From JACRCT01 sp036504155 (lineage in GTDB: Bacteria; Myxococcota; Myxococcia; Myxococcales; UBA5297), in assembly GCA_036504155.1 (NCBI GenBank), contig DASXVQ010000154.1, forward strand, positions 1 to 64,000: a stretch of 64,000 nucleotides of DNA, in the 5' to 3' direction. Below are positions 59,855 to 64,000 of the stretch, one piece after another. Numbering within the stretch: position 1 is the stretch's first letter; each line of letters starts with the position of its first letter. Both the position numbers and the translations under genes were made by a program. The notes under the pieces were generated by a model. The model was given only the letters and a program-made list of their open reading frames with translations, was not told where the DNA came from and searched no databases.

Positions 59855-62152
59855 ATGGGCGCCAAGAAGAGCTTCCGGGTCTACCTGCAGACCCACCACG
59901 ACGGGCGGATCACCGGGCTGATGCTCCCCGCGAAGCTGCCCATCGAGCAGCCGCCGCCCGAGGCCTACGGCGCGACCGAGGCCGACGTGCTCGCGCGCCT
60001 GGAGGTGCTCAGCGCCGCGCGCATGGCCGACGACGCCTGGGCGATGGAGCCGTATCTCTGGGACACGCAGCTCGACGTCCACACGCTCAGCGTCGAGATC
60101 CACCCGATGACCCTGCGCGACAAGCGTCCGGTCATCGGCAAGGCGCGGCTGCCGCTCAAGCTCACCTACGCCGCGAGCAGGCTCAAGGGCGGGGCCTGGC
60201 AGATCATCGTTCCGCGCTTCGGTTGGACCTTCGTCCTGGAGGACCTCTCGGTCGCGCGCGACGTGCTGCGCCAAGCCGTCTCCAGCGAGATGCTCGGCGA
60301 GCACCCGCGCTCGCTCTACGACTTCCGCTACGAGGGCGAGGAGCGCGTCCGCGAGTGGGAGCCGGCGGGCCTCGACACCAAGCGCATCCCCGCCGCCCCC
60401 GACCACGAGCCGCTGCCAAATCTCGAGAGCGTCGCCGAGGACCTCACCGAGCGCGCCGCACGCGGCAAGCTGCCGGCGCTCGTGCCTCCGGACGCTCCCC
60501 TGGCGAGCGGCTGGCCGGGCACCGCGCTCACGCGCCAGCCTCGTCCGTCCATCCTGCTGGTGGGCGGCCCCGGCGTGGGCAAGACGACCTGGGTCTACCA
60601 CCTGGCGGCGTGGATGGATGCGCTGCGCCGGGAGAAGAAACAGCGCACGGCCCGCGTCTGGCGCACCAGCTCCGACCGAATCCTCGCGGGGATGGTCTAC
60701 CTGGGGATGTGGCAGGAGCGCTGCCTGAAGATCGCCGAGGAGCTCTCCAGCGAGGGCGACTTCTTGTACGTCGATCGGCTGACGAACTTCATCGCCCCGC
60801 AGCAGGACGGGACCTCCATCGCCGACCTGCTCGCCCCGGAGGCGAAGTCGGGCTCGCTGGCGCTCATCGCCGAGTGCACGCCGGAGGAGTTGGTGCGCTG
60901 CCGGCGCAAGGCGCCCGACGTCGTCGACGCTTTCTTGGTGGTCAACTTCGCCGAGCCGGCGGCCATCAAGATGCCGGCGCTGATGGAGCGCTATCTCCAG
61001 GCCAAGCGCTCGGGCGTGTCCATCCATCCGTCCGGGCTGGTGCAGCTGACCTCGTACCTGCAGTCCTTCCGCAAGGACAGCCTCTTCCCCGGCAAGGCGT
61101 ATCGGTTCCTCGATTGGCTGTGCGCGCAGGGCGAGCCGGGCAAGTCGCGCACGCTCTACCCGCGCGACGTCGCGGAGGCGTACGTGCGCTACAGCGGGCT
61201 GCCGCTGGAGATCGTCTCCGACGAGACGCCGGCGGACCGCGAGAAGCTCTCGCTGATGCTCAAGAAGGGAGTCGTCGGGCAGGACGGGGCCTGCGACAGC
61301 GCGGCCGGCGTCCTGGCTCGGCTCAAGAGCGGGCTCAACGACCCCGAGAAGCCCATCGGCACGTTCCTCTTCGTCGGGCCCACCGGCGTCGGCAAGACCG
61401 AGCTCGCCAAGCAGCTGACCCGCGTCCTCTTCGGCCACGAGGACCGGATGATCCGGTTGGACATGAGCGAGTACCAGCTGCCGGGTTCGTCGAGGCGGTT
61501 GCTCGAGGTCGGGCCTGGAGTCTCCAGCCTGGCCGAGCGCGTGCGACAGCAGCCACTCTGCCTGGTGCTCCTCGACGAAATCGAGAAGGCGCACCCGGAG
61601 GTCTTCGATCTGCTTCTGGGCGTGCTCGGGGAGGGTCGGCTCACGGATTCGCTCGGCCGCGCGGTGGACTTCCGAATGGCGATCGTGGTGATGACCAGCA
61701 ACCTGGGGGTCACCGACTCGGAGCCGGTGGGCTACGGCGCGGAGACGGATGCCAAGGACCACCTGCGCGCGGTGCGCGAGGCCTTCCGGCCGGAGTTCTT
61801 CAACCGGCTGGACCACGTGCTGGCGTTCCGCAGGCTGGCCTTGGAGGACGTCCGGCGCATCGTGGACCTCGAGCTGGCGCACGTGGCGGCGCGGACCGGG
61901 CTGGTGCGGCGCGGGCTGACCTTGAGGGCGGACTCGGCGGCGCGGGACTGGCTGGCGAAGAAGGGGTTCGATCCCAAGATGGGCGCGCGGCCGCTCAAGC
62001 GAGTCATCGAGGAGAGCGTCGTCGCGCCGCTGGCGGTGAAGCTGTCCGCGGGGCAGCCGCCGGGTCGGGATGTCAACGTCGTGGTCGGGGAGGCCGGGCT
62101 TGCGAAGCTGGATGCGGGGGAGCGGGAGCTGGCCATCGTGCTGGCGGACTGA
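59855..62152 (+). CDS. Clp/Hsp100-like double AAA+ ATPase, short form
   Basis: This 765-residue protein starts at the ATG at 59855, 2 bases after the previous stop and shortly after GGAGGGGAA. A unique N-terminal domain (1-200) begins MGAKKSFRVYLQTHHDG. Module 1 has Walker A GGPGVGKTTW (about 237) but Walker B FLYVDRLTNF lacks the catalytic Glu. Module 2 is intact: GPTGVGKTEL (about 508), LVLLDEIEKAHPE (about 570), FRPEFFNRLD and GFDPKMGARPLKR. It ends soon after the second module and so lacks the PCRF-like extension of its two paralogues. Tight coupling suggests mixed oligomers or a shared pathway with the upstream ATPase; this is inference. Confidence 0.9.
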   Translation: MGAKKSFRVYLQTHHDGRITGLMLPAKLPIEQPPPEAYGATEADVLARLEVLSAARMADDAWAMEPYLWDTQLDVHTLSVEIHPMTLRDKRPVIGKARLPLKLTYAASRLKGGAWQIIVPRFGWTFVLEDLSVARDVLRQAVSSEMLGEHPRSLYDFRYEGEERVREWEPAGLDTKRIPAAPDHEPLPNLESVAEDLTERAARGKLPALVPPDAPLASGWPGTALTRQPRPSILLVGGPGVGKTTWVYHLAAWMDALRREKKQRTARVWRTSSDRILAGMVYLGMWQERCLKIAEELSSEGDFLYVDRLTNFIAPQQDGTSIADLLAPEAKSGSLALIAECTPEELVRCRRKAPDVVDAFLVVNFAEPAAIKMPALMERYLQAKRSGVSIHPSGLVQLTSYLQSFRKDSLFPGKAYRFLDWLCAQGEPGKSRTLYPRDVAEAYVRYSGLPLEIVSDETPADREKLSLMLKKGVVGQDGACDSAAGVLARLKSGLNDPEKPIGTFLFVGPTGVGKTELAKQLTRVLFGHEDRMIRLDMSEYQLPGSSRRLLEVGPGVSSLAERVRQQPLCLVLLDEIEKAHPEVFDLLLGVLGEGRLTDSLGRAVDFRMAIVVMTSNLGVTDSEPVGYGAETDAKDHLRAVREAFRPEFFNRLDHVLAFRRLALEDVRRIVDLELAHVAARTGLVRRGLTLRADSAARDWLAKKGFDPKMGARPLKRVIEESVVAPLAVKLSAGQPPGRDVNVVVGEAGLAKLDAGERELAIVLAD

Positions 62153-62156
62153 CGCA

Positions 62157-62404
62157 CCGCCCCACCCCCGCCTCCCCTTCGCGGCAGGACGAACGGATCA
62201 AGGCCGAGTGCACTCGAGGCTCAGGTGAGGAGCCCGTGGGTTGCCTTCGGCGACCTCGTGCATGACACGCAGGACTCCACTCGAGTGCACTGCCGTGTCG
62301 CGCAGGGGTCGAGTCGAGCAGAGGCGATCGCCTCCCCTGAGCACCGAGAGCACGCGTGCTCGGTCTCAGCATCCTTCTGCGAAGGGGAGGCAGGGGTAGG
62401 GCGG
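62157..62404. repeat. 248-bp intergenic element with 26-bp inverted ends
   Basis: Outer arms at 62157-62182 and 62379-62404 are inverted copies matching at 24 of 26 bases (core GCCTCCCCTTCGC). Inside lie inverted arms GTGCACTCGAG (62209-62219) and CTCGAGTGCAC (62280-62290) and a compact hairpin around AGCACGCGTGCT (62349-62360) framed by CTGAG/CTCAG. The element fills the whole gap between two convergent genes and contains no supported gene. It could be a miniature inverted-repeat element, a structured RNA or an elaborate two-way terminator. Confidence 0.55.
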
Positions 62405-62415
62405 CGCGCCTCGGG

Positions 62416-63813
62416 CTATTCGGTTCCCGTCGGAAGCTCGGTAGGCTCCGTCTTCGCAGGAGCAGGCTCCGCCGCCGGCGGTTGCTGTTCCGGCGGCGGT
62501 GCAGCCGGTTCCGCGGGTGCCGGAGCCGGCTCCGGCGGAGCGACCGTCGCTCCAGCCGAAGCAGCAGATGGCGGCTCTGTGGACACCGGCTTCGCGGCAG
62601 GCGCAGCCTTCGCCGGCGTCGCGCCCAGCTTCTTCGTCGCCGCACCGGCCTTCGCCGGCACCGGAGCAGGGGCTGCCTTGCCGGGAGTGAGCTTGGCGGG
62701 CGTCGGAGTCACCTTGGTGGGAGTTGGAGCGGGCACCGGAGTCTTCGGTGGCTCCGGAGGTGCCGCCGGCACCGCCACGCTCACCAGCGCCCGGTCGCTC
62801 TCCGCAAACAGCGCCAGCGGATCTACGGCGACGCCCGCGATGGCCACGACGTAATGCAGGTGCGGCCCGGTCGACCGCCCGGTGTTCCCGGAGTTGGCGA
62901 TCGTCTCGCCCTTGCCCACCTTCGACCCGCGCGACGCCAGCAGCTCCGAGTTGTGGCAGTAGCTGCTCGAGATGCCACGGCCGTGGTCGACGACGAGGTA
63001 TCTGCCGTTCATCCCGTCCTCGCCGGAGCGCTTGATGACGCCGCGGCCGGCGGACCAGATCGGCGTGCCGACCGGCATCCCGATGTCCACGCCGTTGTGG
63101 AGCGCGGAGGCCCTGCTGATGGGGTCGACTCGCATCCCGAACTTCGAGCCGACCCTCAGGGTGCGCGGCACCGGCCAGGCGAGGTCGTAGGCGGTCGCGA
63201 GCTGCAGCGCGAGCCCCACCGTCTGGTTCACCGGGTCACGCGATCCGGGCGAGAGGTGCGAGGCGATGGCCTCCAGCGTCGGCTCCTGGCGCTCGGCCTT
63301 CACCCGCTCGGCGGCGTACTGCACCGGCTGCAGGCCCAGCACCAGCGCGCAGAGCGCCGCGTCGGCGCTGCCCAGCTCCTTCGTCAGGTCCGAGAGCGCC
63401 TTGCTCACCGCCCGCAGCCGGCCCGAGCCGGTGGAGAGCTCCGACTCGCTCGCCCCGCGCGCCACGAGCAGCTCCCTCCCGGAAGGGGTCAGCTTCATCG
63501 GCAGGTCGGGCGAGCTGGGATCGGCCCCCGAGGCCAGCGCGAAGCCCTTGAGCACCGAGGGGTCCGCGCCGAACGCCCGTGCCACCGTCGACACCAGGCT
63601 GGCCGTCTCGGGCGCAGCCAGCGCCGCGACGCTGGCCTGCGACCCCGGGCTGCCGAAGAAGGACAGCAGGCTGGTCGGCTTGGAAGGGATGCCCAGCGAG
63701 TACCGCACGCCGCGGCCGATGAGCTCGCCCAGCGGCGTGGTGGTCATCAGCGTGGAGACCGCCAGGGCCGCCATCAAGAGGTCGAACAGGCCGCGTGCGC
63801 TCTTCCGGAACAT
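62416..63813 (-). CDS. M23 family (LytM/DD-type) metallopeptidase
   Basis: This 465-residue protein starts at the ATG at 63813 (MFRKSARGLFDLLMAALAV), which gives an N-terminal membrane helix. Residues about 30-205 are helical and unassigned. The M23 domain spans about 210-340 with zinc ligands His239 and Asp243 (HNGVD) and the HxH pair His318/His320 (GPHLHY), so it looks catalytically complete. A Pro/Ala/Lys-rich tail (about 345-465) may cross the wall or bind other proteins. It should cut peptidoglycan cross-links in the periplasm. Its start is 8 bases from the stop of the upstream gene, so the two are probably co-transcribed. Confidence 0.9.
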   Translation of the reverse strand: MFRKSARGLFDLLMAALAVSTLMTTTPLGELIGRGVRYSLGIPSKPTSLLSFFGSPGSQASVAALAAPETASLVSTVARAFGADPSVLKGFALASGADPSSPDLPMKLTPSGRELLVARGASESELSTGSGRLRAVSKALSDLTKELGSADAALCALVLGLQPVQYAAERVKAERQEPTLEAIASHLSPGSRDPVNQTVGLALQLATAYDLAWPVPRTLRVGSKFGMRVDPISRASALHNGVDIGMPVGTPIWSAGRGVIKRSGEDGMNGRYLVVDHGRGISSSYCHNSELLASRGSKVGKGETIANSGNTGRSTGPHLHYVVAIAGVAVDPLALFAESDRALVSVAVPAAPPEPPKTPVPAPTPTKVTPTPAKLTPGKAAPAPVPAKAGAATKKLGATPAKAAPAAKPVSTEPPSAASAGATVAPPEPAPAPAEPAAPPPEQQPPAAEPAPAKTEPTELPTGTE

Positions 63814-63821
63814 GGCTCGCC

Positions 63822-64000
63822 TCACCGGAAGAACGAGAGGACGGGCGCGCCGAAGAGCGCAGCCGCCAGGGCCAAGGGGCCCGCGATGCCCATCCGAATC
63901 CAGCCGTGCAGCCGCCGCTTCACCCCGCCCACGCGCTCCTGGCGGTCGGTCTCGGCGACGCGGTTGGCCCACCACAGGGCCTGCATCGCCGCGCGCAAAC
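63822..64000 (-). CDS. C-terminal end of a membrane protein cut by the window edge
   Basis: The last 58 or so residues of a leftward gene are visible, ending at TGA (63824-63822). They read LRAAMQALWWANRVAETDRQ, a short basic stretch (GGVKRRLHGW), then one hydrophobic helix (MGIAGPLALAAALFGAPVL) and SFFR. It is probably the last membrane segment of an inner-membrane protein. It lies directly upstream of the M23 peptidase gene. The family cannot be named from this part. Confidence 0.65.
   Translation of the reverse strand, partial: LRAAMQALWWANRVAETDRQERVGGVKRRLHGWIRMGIAGPLALAAALFGAPVLSFFR

Overview
The window is high-GC bacterial DNA, densely packed with genes. It looks like a chromosome segment of a myxobacterial (Myxococcota, former Deltaproteobacteria) relative. 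The reasons are three eukaryote-like Ser/Thr kinases with different C-terminal modules, many lipoproteins and Cys-rich secreted proteins, a thrombospondin type 3 repeat lipoprotein, an AgmX-like C-terminal module, a FecR/kinase operon, and near-uniform G/C at third codon positions from about 15.3 kb onward. This taxon call is inference. No rRNA, tRNA or CRISPR array was seen.

Region 1 (1-15.3 kb) looks accessory. It carries hypothetical lipoproteins, a NADH pyrophosphatase (nudC), a two-gene cassette of MORN_2/YwqK-like repeat proteins (one fused to a Ser/Thr kinase), a zinc-ribbon membrane protein, a trypsin-like lipoprotein protease, a truncated IS1182-type transposase and a tyrosine-recombinase C-terminal remnant fused in frame to a Cys-rich tail. 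Third-position base use is visibly more mixed between 5.6 and 14.6 kb than in the rest.

Region 2 (15.3-22.4 kb) has a double-receiver response regulator, a decayed Cys-rich gene with two apparent single-base losses, a large kinase/WD40 protein, a nucleotidyltransferase plus small partner overlapping by ATGA, and a TPR/DUF1444-like protein.

Region 3 (22.7-36.7 kb) is core-like. Three PpiC/SurA-type foldases lead into pdxA. A 4-nt-overlapping operon of beta-barrel/carboxypeptidase-regulatory, FecR and Ser/Thr kinase proteins follows, then an NfnAB-type FAD/NAD(P) iron-sulfur oxidoreductase pair and a HEAT-like repeat exported protein bracketed by two near-identical hairpin terminators.

Region 4 (36.8-62.2 kb) contains the most unusual material: three Clp/Hsp100-like double AAA+ ATPases (36.8-40.2, 56.4-59.9 and 59.9-62.2 kb). 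They lack a recognisable Clp N domain and have degenerate first ATPase modules. In two of them the C-terminus resembles the PCRF domain of peptide-chain release factors, without a visible GGQ motif. Between them lie a quinate-dehydrogenase-like/acyl-ACP-reductase-like fusion, a NosL-domain membrane protein divergent from a SafE/DsbD-like exporter with a candidate sigma-54 promoter, a SpoIIM-like protein, a VIT/vWA protein, two thioesterases, a BNR propeller coupled to a MoaD/ThiS-like protein, and the TSP3 giant lipoprotein.

The right edge holds a 248-bp intergenic element with 26-bp inverted ends, an M23 peptidase, and the tail of a membrane protein.
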